Shown here: in pieces, positions 1-7,385 of the stretch | Layout: each line of letters starts with the position of its first letter | Numbering within the stretch: the stretch's first letter is position 1 | Origin: Anaerolineales bacterium | GTDB taxonomy: Bacteria > Chloroflexota > Anaerolineae > Anaerolineales > E44-bin32 | DNA length: 10,739 bases | Direction of reading: 5' to 3' | NCBI GenBank assembly: GCA_011772595.1 | Contig: WVZH01000069.1 | Span: 110,207 to 120,945 of the forward strand | Translations under genes and position numbers: made by a program | Notes under the pieces: model-generated | What the model saw: only the letters and a program-made list of their open reading frames with translations | The model's database searches: none | What the model was told of the DNA's origin: nothing

Positions 1-1460
1 CGTTTCAGCAATCTGTACGCGTCCACGAGCGATGCGATTCGGTGGTGGAATATCTTGTTACCCGCCAGTGGTTTATCCGCATTCTCGATTTTAAAAATGA
101 TTTTCTCGAGGTGGGAGAACAGATCCGCTGGCACCCTGCTCACATGAAGATGAGGTACCTGGATTGGGTTCAGAACCTGCGTTGGGATTGGTGTATTTCC
201 CGACAGCGTTTCTTCGGAGTGCCATTTCCGGTTTGGTATTGCCGGAGGTGCGGTGAGGTGATGCTTGCTAAAGTGGAAAATCTACCCGTGGATCCGTTGG
301 AGAATCGACCTGTAGGGACATGTGCATGTGGAAGTAATGATTTCTCGCCGGAAGAAGACGTTATGGACACTTGGGCAACATCCTCACTCACACCGCAGAT
401 CGTCGAAGCGTCCCTCGCTCACAGCCATCCCGAGAGTTCGCTCATTCCGATGTCGATGCGCCCCCAAGCATACGAGATCATTCGCACATGGGCTTTCTAT
501 ACGATCGTGAAATCCCATCACCACTTCGGTACACGGCCTTGGGAAAACGTTGTCATCTCGGGTTTGGGCCTCTCTCCAGGGGGAACCGGGAAGATCAGTA
601 AGAGCCGCGGTGGCGGACCGTTACTACCAATGGAGGCGATCGGACGATATTCTGCCGACGCAGCTCGCTATTGGGCGGCTAGCACTGGATTGGGAAAGGA
701 TTCCATCATCCGCGAGGAGAAAATCCAAGACGGAGCCCGTCTGGTTACGAAGCTTTGGAACGTTGCACGTTTCAGCCAACAATTTCTTCGTGATTATCGA
801 CCTCCTTCGAAAACTCCGTTCCTCACGCCAGCTGACCGTTGGATCCTGACAAGGACACTAGATACCGTCATCGCAGCGACGAAGGCGTGGGATCTATACG
901 ACTACCTGACTGCCAAGAACGAAACGGAAGCCTTTTTTTGGGGGGATTTGGCGGATAACTACCTGGAATGGGTGAAACTACGCTTATATTCGGAAACCGA
1001 CACGACTCGAGAAGGCGCTCGCTATGCGCTCTATCATGCCTTTTATACCGTTGTGAAGCTCTTCGCACCCATCCTCCCTTTTGTAACAGAGGAGATCTAC
1101 CACAGTCTCTTCGCAGACGAAAGGGAAGCTTCGATCCATCGATCGCATTGGCCGCAAGGTGATCCAAAGTGGCACGACGAAAAGGCCAGTCTCGTAGGTG
1201 ATGCGCTGCTGGCAATCATCACCGCCACCCGTCGCTTAAAAAGCCAAAGGCGGCTTTCTCTGGCTACGGAAATCGTGCGCTTTCAAATCGTTGTCCAGGA
1301 TCCTGATCTAGAACGCGAGCTACGCAAGGCACGTGGAGATCTAAAAGGTGCAACAAGATCGACGGACGTCGAGTTCGTGAAACGCATCGACCCTGAGCTG
1401 AATACCTTCCACGTCAACGAGGAAATGAAACTCGGGATCTTAATAAGACAACAGACCTGA
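1..1460 (+). CDS. valS: Valyl-tRNA synthetase, archaeal/Rickettsia-like type, 5' truncated by window edge
   Basis: This enzyme charges tRNA(Val) with valine in the cytoplasm. The reading frame is open from base 3 and has no start in the window; about 485 C-terminal residues are present. Visible in order: the HERC...EYLVTRQWF segment (from about base 24), the block WDWCISRQRFFGVPFPVWYC (about 186-242), a zinc-ribbon-like part with CRRC (240-251) and a short CAC (321-329), DVMDTWATSSLTPQ, the RPQAYEIIRTWAFYT block, and the KMSKS loop as KISKS (591-605). An anticodon-binding domain with KLWNVARF follows. The family is known from archaea, Rickettsia and relatives, and the RQRFFG, DTWATSSL and RPQ blocks separate it from the bacterial-type enzyme encoded next. 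The C-terminal tRNA-binding coiled coil of bacterial ValRS is absent. The HIGH motif and most of the editing domain lie outside the window. The ORF call beginning with GTG at base 42 is only an internal codon. It is likely co-transcribed with the next gene. Confidence 0.9.
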   Translation, partial: FQQSVRVHERCDSVVEYLVTRQWFIRILDFKNDFLEVGEQIRWHPAHMKMRYLDWVQNLRWDWCISRQRFFGVPFPVWYCRRCGEVMLAKVENLPVDPLENRPVGTCACGSNDFSPEEDVMDTWATSSLTPQIVEASLAHSHPESSLIPMSMRPQAYEIIRTWAFYTIVKSHHHFGTRPWENVVISGLGLSPGGTGKISKSRGGGPLLPMEAIGRYSADAARYWAASTGLGKDSIIREEKIQDGARLVTKLWNVARFSQQFLRDYRPPSKTPFLTPADRWILTRTLDTVIAATKAWDLYDYLTAKNETEAFFWGDLADNYLEWVKLRLYSETDTTREGARYALYHAFYTVVKLFAPILPFVTEEIYHSLFADEREASIHRSHWPQGDPKWHDEKASLVGDALLAIITATRRLKSQRRLSLATEIVRFQIVVQDPDLERELRKARGDLKGATRSTDVEFVKRIDPELNTFHVNEEMKLGILIRQQT

Positions 1461-1488
1461 ACACCCAGTTTTCAAACTCGAATCGCTG

Positions 1489-1494
1489 AAGGAG
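1489..1494 (+). promoter_or_regulatory. Ribosome binding site of the second valS
   Basis: AAGGAG lies 8 bases before the ATG at 1503. It fixes the start of the bacterial-type valS and shows that this gene is translated on its own and not as a fusion with the preceding valS. Confidence 0.7.
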
Positions 1495-1502
1495 TGTCTT
1501 GA

Positions 1503-4184
1503 ATGGGTATCTACGACCTTCCAAAGTCTTACAGCTTCAAGAGCGTTGAAGAACGTCTTTACAAATGGTGGGAATCGAGTGGTTACTTCAGGCCCCAAAT
1601 CGATCTCGAGAGAAGACCATATGTTATCTCGATTCCACCCCCAAATGTAACCGGCGAACTTCACCTAGGTCACGCCATGTTCGTGGCCATGGAAGACATG
1701 ATGATTCGCCACAGTCGCATGAAAGGCGTGCCCACGCTCTGGGTGCCGGGATCGGATCACGCCGGTATCGCCACGCAACTCCAAGTTGAGAAACAACTCG
1801 AAATTGAGGGCACAAGCAGGGAAGAATTGGGGCGAGAGGCCTTCATCGAGCGAACGTGGGCTTGGAAGAGGAAATACGGTGGCATCATTACAGAGCAATT
1901 GAGACGTCTCGGCGCATCTTGCGATTGGGAACGTGAACGATTCACATTGGATGAGGGTCTCTCAAGGGCTGTCCGGGAAGCCTTCGTTCGTCTATATGAA
2001 AGGGGTTTGATCTACAGGGGGACGTATTTGATCAACTGGTCGCCCGGGTTGCAGACGGCGGTCAGTGACCTAGAAGTGGAATATGCTGAGGAAGAGGGGA
2101 CGCTCTATTACTTCAACTACCCTGTAGAGAACTCGGATGAGCACATCCCAGTGGCTACGACGCGACCCGAGACCATCCTGGCCGATACCGCGGTGGCCAT
2201 CCATCCTGATGACGACCGCTATAGGCACCTCGTCGGAGGGCGTTGCCTCGTGCCCATCCTAAATCGCCCGATACCGATCATCGAGGACAGTTACGTCGAC
2301 CTCGAGTTCGGCACGGGTGCGCTTAAGATTACTCCAGGGCATGATCAGAACGATTACGAAATCGGACAGCGTCATGGTTTGGAGGTGGTGAACGTGCTGG
2401 AGCCGGATGCCACAATGAACGCCAATGCCGGTCCGTACGCGGGGATGGATCGGTACGCTTGCCGAGATCAGCTCTGGTCGGATATGGAGCGGGCTGGACT
2501 CACGATCAAAACCGAGCCCTATCTCATGCAAGTCCCCAGGACACAACGTGGGGGTGAAGTGGTTGAGCCAATGGTCTCGACCCAGTGGTTTGTACGCATG
2601 CAACCCTTGGCAGAACATGGACTTCGTACAGTGCGTCAAGGGAACATTCGCATCGTGCCTGACCGGTTCACCAAGGTCTATTTCAATTGGCTCGAAAATA
2701 TTCGCGATTGGTGTATCTCCCGACAATTATGGTGGGGCCATCGTATCCCTGCATGGTATTGTGGAGAATGCGAGCAAATCACCGTTGCTCGAGAAGACCC
2801 TGATCGCTGTTCGCATTGTGACTCTGAGAATATCCAGCAGGACCCAGATGTTCTCGACACGTGGTTTTCCTCTAGCCTTTGGCCATTCTCAACGTTGGGA
2901 TGGCCGGATGAGACAGAAGACTATGCCTACTTTTACCCGACAACGATGATGGAGACCGGCTACGACATCCTCTTTTTCTGGGTAGCGCGCATGATCATGA
3001 TGGGGTTGGAATTTACGGAAGAAGCACCGTTCGAAGTCGTGTACTTGCATGGTCTGGTGCGAGATGAACATGGGCGTAAGATGAGCAAGACTTTGGGCAA
3101 CGTGATTGATCCTCTTGATGTCATGGACGAGTTCGGAACGGATGCACTACGTTTTACCTTGCTAACGGGCTCAACGCCCGGGAATGACATGAACCTCAGC
3201 CTGCAAAGAGTGGAAGGCAACCGTAATTTCGCCAACAAGATATGGAATGCAGGTAGACTGGTGCTTATGGCATTAAAAAAGTCACCCTCGAGCTTGGAAG
3301 AAGAGATCCAACCGACGGCAGCCGACCGCTGGATAACAAGCCGCTTGAATGCGTTGATACGGGATGTGGATCGTCTATTCGAGGCCCATCAATATGGTGA
3401 AGCAGGGAGGCAGGTCTATGATTTCTTCTGGGGCGAATATGCGGATTGGTATCTCGAAATCTCCAAGCTTCAAATGCGTGAGAGTAGCGACCGAGCGTGG
3501 CATACTGCGAAGACCATGGTAGATATTTTGGACGCTTGTTTGCGTCTGCTCCATCCTTTCACACCATATGTGACAGAAGAACTCTGGGGAAGACTGAAAA
3601 GTGCTTGCCAAGCACATGGTGCGGGCTTCGAACCATCGGGTGGCTGGGAAGACGCATTGATTGTTGCGCGCTGGCCCAGTGCTGAGATGTTGACCGAATC
3701 TGATGAAAAGCTAGTCGCTCAATTTGGTCAGATCATGGAATTGGTGCGTGCGATTCGAAATATCCGCGCCGAAAAGAACGTCGACCCTGCCAGGCGTATT
3801 CCAGCGATCTTCATCGGTGGGACGATGACCGTTTTTCTCGAACAACAGCGTAATACCATTTGTTCGATGGCGAAATTGGATTCTGATGACACGGAAATCC
3901 ATGAGTCGCTGGATGCACCACCCTCAAACGCGGTTTCGCTCGTTGTTGGATCCATCGAAGCTTATCTGCCGCTCGCGGGGATGGTTGACTCATCTGTGGA
4001 GAGGGAGCGATTGTCGAAGGAGCTGGAAGAGCTTAATACGCACATTGAGCGGTTGGAAACGCTTCTTGCTGGGCCTTTCTCCGAACGTGCACCCAAGGAA
4101 GTGGTGGAAAAGGAGAAGGAGAAGCTACATTCGTTACGCGACGCTGCGGAGAAGATAGCCAGCCAAATCAGACTGCTTCATTGA
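1503..4184 (+). CDS. valS: Valyl-tRNA synthetase, bacterial type (complete)
   Basis: This class I synthetase of 893 residues attaches valine to tRNA(Val) and edits mischarged threonine. Motifs in order: PPNVTGELHLGH (HIGH motif, residues 54-57), the GSDHAGIATQ block (83-92), the CP1 editing domain with ATTRPETILADTAVA (218-232) and FGTGALKITPGHD (269-281), STQWFVRM (359-366), RDWCISRQLWWGHRIPAWYC (401-420), Cys pairs 420/423 and 436/439 suited to a zinc knuckle, DVLDTWFSSSLWP (449-461), KMSKTLGN (526-533), the anticodon-binding helical domain, and a charged C-terminal coiled coil over about the last 65 residues. Length and order are normal for bacterial ValRS. The ATG is preceded by AAGGAG (1489-1494) with 8 bases between, and the N-terminal sequence fits the family. 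It lies 42 bases after another, differently related valS, so the cell seems to encode two ValRS enzymes in tandem. The stop codon abuts a perfect inverted repeat. Confidence 0.97.
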   Translation: MGIYDLPKSYSFKSVEERLYKWWESSGYFRPQIDLERRPYVISIPPPNVTGELHLGHAMFVAMEDMMIRHSRMKGVPTLWVPGSDHAGIATQLQVEKQLEIEGTSREELGREAFIERTWAWKRKYGGIITEQLRRLGASCDWERERFTLDEGLSRAVREAFVRLYERGLIYRGTYLINWSPGLQTAVSDLEVEYAEEEGTLYYFNYPVENSDEHIPVATTRPETILADTAVAIHPDDDRYRHLVGGRCLVPILNRPIPIIEDSYVDLEFGTGALKITPGHDQNDYEIGQRHGLEVVNVLEPDATMNANAGPYAGMDRYACRDQLWSDMERAGLTIKTEPYLMQVPRTQRGGEVVEPMVSTQWFVRMQPLAEHGLRTVRQGNIRIVPDRFTKVYFNWLENIRDWCISRQLWWGHRIPAWYCGECEQITVAREDPDRCSHCDSENIQQDPDVLDTWFSSSLWPFSTLGWPDETEDYAYFYPTTMMETGYDILFFWVARMIMMGLEFTEEAPFEVVYLHGLVRDEHGRKMSKTLGNVIDPLDVMDEFGTDALRFTLLTGSTPGNDMNLSLQRVEGNRNFANKIWNAGRLVLMALKKSPSSLEEEIQPTAADRWITSRLNALIRDVDRLFEAHQYGEAGRQVYDFFWGEYADWYLEISKLQMRESSDRAWHTAKTMVDILDACLRLLHPFTPYVTEELWGRLKSACQAHGAGFEPSGGWEDALIVARWPSAEMLTESDEKLVAQFGQIMELVRAIRNIRAEKNVDPARRIPAIFIGGTMTVFLEQQRNTICSMAKLDSDDTEIHESLDAPPSNAVSLVVGSIEAYLPLAGMVDSSVERERLSKELEELNTHIERLETLLAGPFSERAPKEVVEKEKEKLHSLRDAAEKIASQIRLLH

Positions 4185-4218
4185 ATACTTCGGAAGTCCA
4201 AAGGACTTCCGAAGTATT
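4184..4218. repeat. Perfect 16-bp inverted repeat at the valS stop codon, possible terminator or processing hairpin
   Basis: The arms AATACTTCGGAAGTCC (4184-4199) and GGACTTCCGAAGTATT (4203-4218) are exact reverse complements around a 3-base AAA loop. The left arm begins on the last base of the valS stop codon. Each arm also contains its own imperfect palindrome, ACTTC-N-GAAGT. Only TTT follows the right arm, so a classic U-tract terminator is not clear. It could attenuate read-through into the next gene, protect the valS mRNA 3' end, or be a site bound as DNA. The structure is seen directly; the role is inferred. Confidence 0.75.
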
Positions 4219-4226
4219 TGATGATT

Positions 4227-4231
4227 GGAGG
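4227..4231 (+). promoter_or_regulatory. Ribosome binding site deciding the start of the 132-residue protein
   Basis: A consensus GGAGG sits 6 bases before ATG 4238. It lies just outside the 4184-4218 hairpin, so the hairpin does not sequester it. Confidence 0.7.
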
Positions 4232-4237
4232 TTTCAT

Positions 4238-4636
4238 ATGCCAGGGGTAATCGATCCGGAAACGCTCTACGTCGATGATTTGCCTGGCATCTGGACGCCT
4301 ATACAATGGGAACTGTCCGAGGATGAGCGTCGCAAGGAACTCGAAGATCAAGCGACGGCGAGCCTGTTGTGGGCCGTAGATGTCCCTGAAACGATCCTCC
4401 GGCTCCTGCTCTCGGAGTGCGAGATCGAGCGAACATACGATCCGCCTGAAGGCTTTGATGTGGAGTCGCAGGGAGAGTGGGATTCCAGCTTGATCACGTT
4501 CAAGTTCAGGCGAAAGATAAAACTTGTGGGGGTGAAGCGGGAGCCAAATCACCTGAGCGTCGAGTACGATTTCGGTGATTTTGGGTCTTGGATTTTCGAA
4601 ATTGGTCCAGAGAGAGTCGTGATTGAGCGTATCTAA
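4238..4636 (+). CDS. Unrecognised 132-residue protein
   Basis: I do not recognise the family. The product is soluble-looking and acidic, with no signal peptide or membrane segment. Residues 26-61 look helical (SEDERRKELEDQA, then ETILRLLLSECEIER). The rest alternates charged and aliphatic residues as expected for a beta-rich domain (LITFKFRRKIKLVGV, LSVEYDFGDFGSWIFEIG). The ATG at 4238 is chosen because GGAGG (4227-4231) lies 6 bases upstream. A longer reading from TTG at 4181 would overlap the valS stop codon and read through the 4184-4218 inverted repeat, so I reject it. The gene follows valS by 53 bases and precedes a CPBP membrane protease by 17 bases, suggesting the last two are translated from one message. 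The function is unknown; proximity to the protease is the only hint. Confidence 0.75.
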   Translation: MPGVIDPETLYVDDLPGIWTPIQWELSEDERRKELEDQATASLLWAVDVPETILRLLLSECEIERTYDPPEGFDVESQGEWDSSLITFKFRRKIKLVGVKREPNHLSVEYDFGDFGSWIFEIGPERVVIERI

Positions 4637-4653
4637 GGGTACGGAGTTCGGGA

Positions 4654-5286
4654 ATGGGCAAGGTTCATGAGGGATCCAAGACACCTTCTTTACCTTTCGC
4701 TTGGATCACTCCGGGTCTAATCTATATTGTTTTCCTCGATGTGGTAACGATTGCAGGATTAGGGGATCTATTCAGGCCGCTGATTCTTCCGTGGAACCTG
4801 ATCATCGCGCTTCTTCCTTGGGTAACTGTGCTCGTGTTGCGTTGCCGGAATTCCGTCTTGGGATTCAATCGCCGCTTGGCACTCTATTCACTTGGGTGGG
4901 GAGTGCTAATGGGCGCGGTGTGGCGCGGGTTGAGCCTGGGCTTCAATGCCCTGGTGCAAGGCGGGTGGACGCGACTCGGATGGGGGATTATTACTTGGTT
5001 GGGGGCAATAATCTTGATCCCTATTGTAGAAGAAACCTTTTTCCGTGGCTATTTATGCCGGGCATTGGTGGAGAAAATTGGATCGTGGCCCGGGATTCTC
5101 CTCCAGGCATTACTCTTCAGCTTTCACCCCGGTCATTGGGTTCAGGGATGGCCACACCTTATGAGCATCTTTGCATTCGGTATTCTGGCAGGTTGGTTAA
5201 TCGATCGTTTTGGGTCTATTTGGGCCCCAATCGGGGCACATGCCTTCGCTAACGTGTTACCTGAAATCATGCGCTCGTTGATCTGA
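4654..5286 (+). CDS. CPBP-family intramembrane glutamic protease (CAAX protease/Abi-like)
   Basis: A polytopic membrane protein of 210 residues. The family signature is present: EETFFRG (E126, E127, R131), an FSFHP segment (H158) and HAFAN near the end (H196, N200). These are the glutamate, arginine and histidine positions that define the CPBP/Rce1-like fold, so the active site looks intact. Hydrophobic stretches lie at about residues 18-36, 43-62, 77-100, 108-125, 146-157 and 168-184. Family members cleave prenylated proteins in eukaryotes; in bacteria they are linked to bacteriocin processing or immunity, anti-sigma factor cleavage, or nothing known. The substrate here cannot be read from sequence. 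ATG 4654 follows ACGGAG (4641-4646) with 7 bases between. It sits 17 bases after the 132-residue gene and is probably in the same transcript. Confidence 0.88.
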   Translation: MGKVHEGSKTPSLPFAWITPGLIYIVFLDVVTIAGLGDLFRPLILPWNLIIALLPWVTVLVLRCRNSVLGFNRRLALYSLGWGVLMGAVWRGLSLGFNALVQGGWTRLGWGIITWLGAIILIPIVEETFFRGYLCRALVEKIGSWPGILLQALLFSFHPGHWVQGWPHLMSIFAFGILAGWLIDRFGSIWAPIGAHAFANVLPEIMRSLI

Positions 5287-5396
5287 ATGCGACCCGGTTT
5301 GTATGTTATTTAAGTCTCACAAGAAAAGCCTCGCGTGATCCCTGATACGATCCATTCTCTGGGAATCTTGAGTCGTGTGATCGACCGGTAGGGCTG

Positions 5397-5405
5397 TGAT
5401 ATACT
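5397..5405 (+). promoter_or_regulatory. Extended -10 promoter for the serine hydrolase
   Basis: TG-A-TATACT forms an extended -10 element. No good -35 is seen 16-18 bases upstream (best is GTGATC or TGATCG). Transcription would begin near 5412, leaving a very short leader that still includes the GGAGG at 5415-5419, 4 bases before the ATG at 5424. The 137-base gap before this gene otherwise shows no clear terminator for the upstream genes. Confidence 0.5.
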
Positions 5406-5423
5406 CGTTTCCTTGGAGGCCGA

Positions 5424-6893
5424 ATGCGTCGCGGTGGGCCCAACTTTTTGCGCTGGATTTCTATCGGGCTACTTTTAGGAGCCGTCGCGCTGTTCTTCTA
5501 TGAATTGGTCGCCTTTAGTCGTCAGCGCGCCCGCCTACCGGAAGGGCTTTCGATCGGCGGCGTGCCCGTTGGTGGCTTGACCCAGACGGCAGCGATCGAG
5601 CGCCTGCTGCAGACATATAGCACACCGGTTGAAGTCCATTATGATGACCAGATCATTCTAATCGCACCCTCTAGCGTTGGATTCCGAACCGATACGGAGG
5701 TTATGCTAGCAGCAGCTGAGTCAGTTCGGACCGGGGATGACTTCTGGTCTGGATTCTGGGATTTCTTGTGGCATCGTCCGGGAGAGAACGTCAGCATTCC
5801 ATTGAGGGCGGAGTATTCCATGGCACAGCTCGAGAGTTTGTTGGAGGACATTGCTAAACGATACGATCAACCCCCAGTGCTTGCAGAACCCCATCCTGGT
5901 ACGCCTAATTTCAAGCCAGGCAGACCGGGGAGGGTGCTAGACGTATCGCGGGCTGAGACCTTGATCGGAGAGATCTTACAGATTCCCAGTAACCGTGTGG
6001 TCAACCTTCCTATCATTGAGGACGTCCCACCTCGACCTACGTTAGCCACGCTCGAGGTGCTCATCAAACAGATCGTTGACATCTCCGGTTTCGATGGACT
6101 CACAGTCTTCTACCTAGTTAATCTAAGGACCGGGGAAGAACTACATTTTGCTAATCTCAACGGGCAAGAAATGTCTACGGATCCTGACATCGCATTCGGA
6201 GCCGCATCGATCATCAAGATCGGCATTATGACCTCCTTCTTTCGCCATTTCGACGAACCCTTCGATGCAGAGACTGAAGACAGGTTATTCGACATGATCA
6301 CCAGGTCGGGCAATGAGTCCTCTGACTGGGTGATGGATAAGATAGGTGGCGAGTTGGGACCACTCGAGGTGACAGAAACTCTCCAAGAATTGGGATTGGA
6401 GAGCACGTTTACTGCGGGCTACTACTATCTCGGCGCGCCGCTTCTGCGTTCTTTCATCACACCCGCCAATCAGCGCACAGACATCAACACACGCCCGGAT
6501 ATCTACACTCAGACAACACCATCCGATATCGGGATGCTATTGACGGACATTTATCATTGCGAGAACGGTGGAGGCACGCTCCTGGCGGTTTTTCCTGAAG
6601 AAATCTCCCCTCAGGAATGCCGGCGCATGCTGGATCTGCTCTCACAGAATAAGTTGGGTAGCTTGATCGAGGCCGGTGTGCCAGAGGGCACACGTGTGGC
6701 CCACAAACACGGCTGGCCGAGTTCACCCTTCGATATGATTGGCGACGTTGGGGTCGTCTTTACACCGGGTGGTGATTACGTCTTTTCGCTATTCCTCTTC
6801 AACGAGCTCGAGATGATTTGGGAGCCCACATCGAAGATGTTCGCCGACATCTCACGCGCAGCATACAATTATTTCAACCCTCCAGTGGAATGA
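5424..6893 (+). CDS. Membrane-anchored serine hydrolase with class A beta-lactamase-like domain
   Basis: A protein of 489 residues with a short positive N-terminus and one membrane helix (about residues 11-31), so the bulk should lie outside the membrane. Residues 38-200 form an N-terminal region (LSIGGVPVGGLTQTAAIERLL) resembling the peptidoglycan-binding-type repeats found ahead of VanW or YkuD domains; this match is by eye. Residues about 208-489 look like the beta-lactamase class A/penicillin-recognising fold: ASIIK (nucleophile S262, K265), SGN (295-297) and KHG (428-430, in place of the usual KTG). I do not see the class A general-base Glu motif, so a D,D-peptidase-like or other serine hydrolase is as likely as an antibiotic-hydrolysing enzyme. 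A role in the envelope is inferred. The start is supported by GGAGG at 5415-5419. It is monocistronic, with a convergent gene downstream. Confidence 0.85.
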   Translation: MRRGGPNFLRWISIGLLLGAVALFFYELVAFSRQRARLPEGLSIGGVPVGGLTQTAAIERLLQTYSTPVEVHYDDQIILIAPSSVGFRTDTEVMLAAAESVRTGDDFWSGFWDFLWHRPGENVSIPLRAEYSMAQLESLLEDIAKRYDQPPVLAEPHPGTPNFKPGRPGRVLDVSRAETLIGEILQIPSNRVVNLPIIEDVPPRPTLATLEVLIKQIVDISGFDGLTVFYLVNLRTGEELHFANLNGQEMSTDPDIAFGAASIIKIGIMTSFFRHFDEPFDAETEDRLFDMITRSGNESSDWVMDKIGGELGPLEVTETLQELGLESTFTAGYYYLGAPLLRSFITPANQRTDINTRPDIYTQTTPSDIGMLLTDIYHCENGGGTLLAVFPEEISPQECRRMLDLLSQNKLGSLIEAGVPEGTRVAHKHGWPSSPFDMIGDVGVVFTPGGDYVFSLFLFNELEMIWEPTSKMFADISRAAYNYFNPPVE

Positions 6894-6989
6894 AATCTTC
6901 ATATTATTGACATAATCGCATCTATCGAGAAACTTCTCGCTATATGTGTTATCCAGATCATGGTGTCTATAACTGTACCTAAATGATGC

Positions 6990-7015
6990 GCCTCTCCACC
7001 TGACTGGGGAGAGGC
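6990..7015. terminator. Hairpin between convergent genes, possible bidirectional terminator
   Basis: GCCTCTCC (6990-6997) pairs perfectly with GGAGAGGC (7008-7015) around a 10-base loop. It lies about 95 bases after the serine hydrolase stop and about 40 bases past the end of the opposing zinc-ribbon gene. Neither strand has a strong U-tract directly after the stem, so an intrinsic terminator is only suggested by position. The rest of the 162-base gap shows nothing else. Confidence 0.45.
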
Positions 7016-7055
7016 ACATGGGTGCTAGCTTGACCTCGTTTTTCCCAAATACTTA

Positions 7056-7256
7056 TTAGTCGTATTCCTCTTCGAAATCGAAATCCTCGTCGTACTCAAA
7101 TTCATCCTCGTCGTAGGCCCAATCCAGTTCGATCGGGGAAAGACTAGCGACCATTAGGTACGCTCCGCATTGAGAACAAGTAATTTTCTGTCCTTCCTTC
7201 GGACTGTTTCCGACGTAGATTTTTGAATCGCATTCTGGGCAAAATGCATCCGTCAT
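7056..7256 (-). CDS. Small LysW-like zinc-ribbon protein with an acidic/aromatic tail
   Basis: The product has 66 residues. The N-terminal half is a zinc ribbon with Cys pairs CPEC (6, 9) and CSQC (27, 30), followed by GAYLMVASLSPIEL. This matches the layout of LysW/ArgW amino-group carrier proteins (CPEC...C..CGA.L.V..L.P). LysW ends in EDWGE, whose last glutamate carries the substrate; this protein instead ends in 18 residues (49-66) made only of Asp, Glu, Phe and Tyr, 13 of them acidic, with Asp last. It is therefore unlikely to be an ordinary lysine/arginine biosynthesis carrier, and no lysine pathway genes are nearby. ATG 7256 is chosen over the upstream 7289 start because AGGAGG lies 6 bases before it and the ribbon begins directly after. 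A good promoter lies upstream on the same strand. The function is unknown. Confidence 0.8.
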   Translation of the reverse strand: MTDAFCPECDSKIYVGNSPKEGQKITCSQCGAYLMVASLSPIELDWAYDEDEFEYDEDFDFEEEYD

Positions 7257-7339
7257 TACGACCCTCCTGATATACTTCAAGATTCGCACGCATCATACGA
7301 AGAAGGTGTGGTGATTGTGTCTAGCAAATGTGGGAAATG

Positions 7340-7367
7340 AGTATAAGAACGCAACAACTCGTATCAA
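7340..7367 (-). promoter_or_regulatory. Sigma-70-type promoter of the LysW-like gene
   Basis: On the minus strand TTGATA (7367-7362) and TATACT (7345-7340) are 16 bases apart, each one mismatch from consensus. Transcription would start near 7333, giving a leader of about 75 bases before ATG 7256. This allows the small gene to be expressed independently of the regulator gene that ends at 7386. Confidence 0.6.
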
Positions 7368-7385
7368 TTTCGTTGATTCTGACGA

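Noticed and set aside
1440..1510. A frameshift splitting one valS into two pieces
   Set aside because: Both frames contain their own catalytic loop, zinc region and anticodon-binding domain, and the second has a complete N-terminus and ribosome site. They are two genes.
185..2726. Nearly identical stretch GATTGGTGTAT(T/C)TCCCGACA in both valS genes (about 186-205 and 2706-2725), as possible gene conversion
   Set aside because: The shared bases encode the conserved DWCISRQ block, and identity drops at once on both sides, so protein conservation explains it.
2259..2949. Long open frames on both strands inside the second valS
   Set aside because: They are out of frame with a complete, motif-rich ValRS and have no family motifs of their own.
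4178..4684. 168-residue minus-strand frame opposite the 132-residue gene
   Set aside because: The + strand gene has a consensus ribosome site and fits between valS and the protease; the antisense frame has no ribosome site I can see and would run against the operon.
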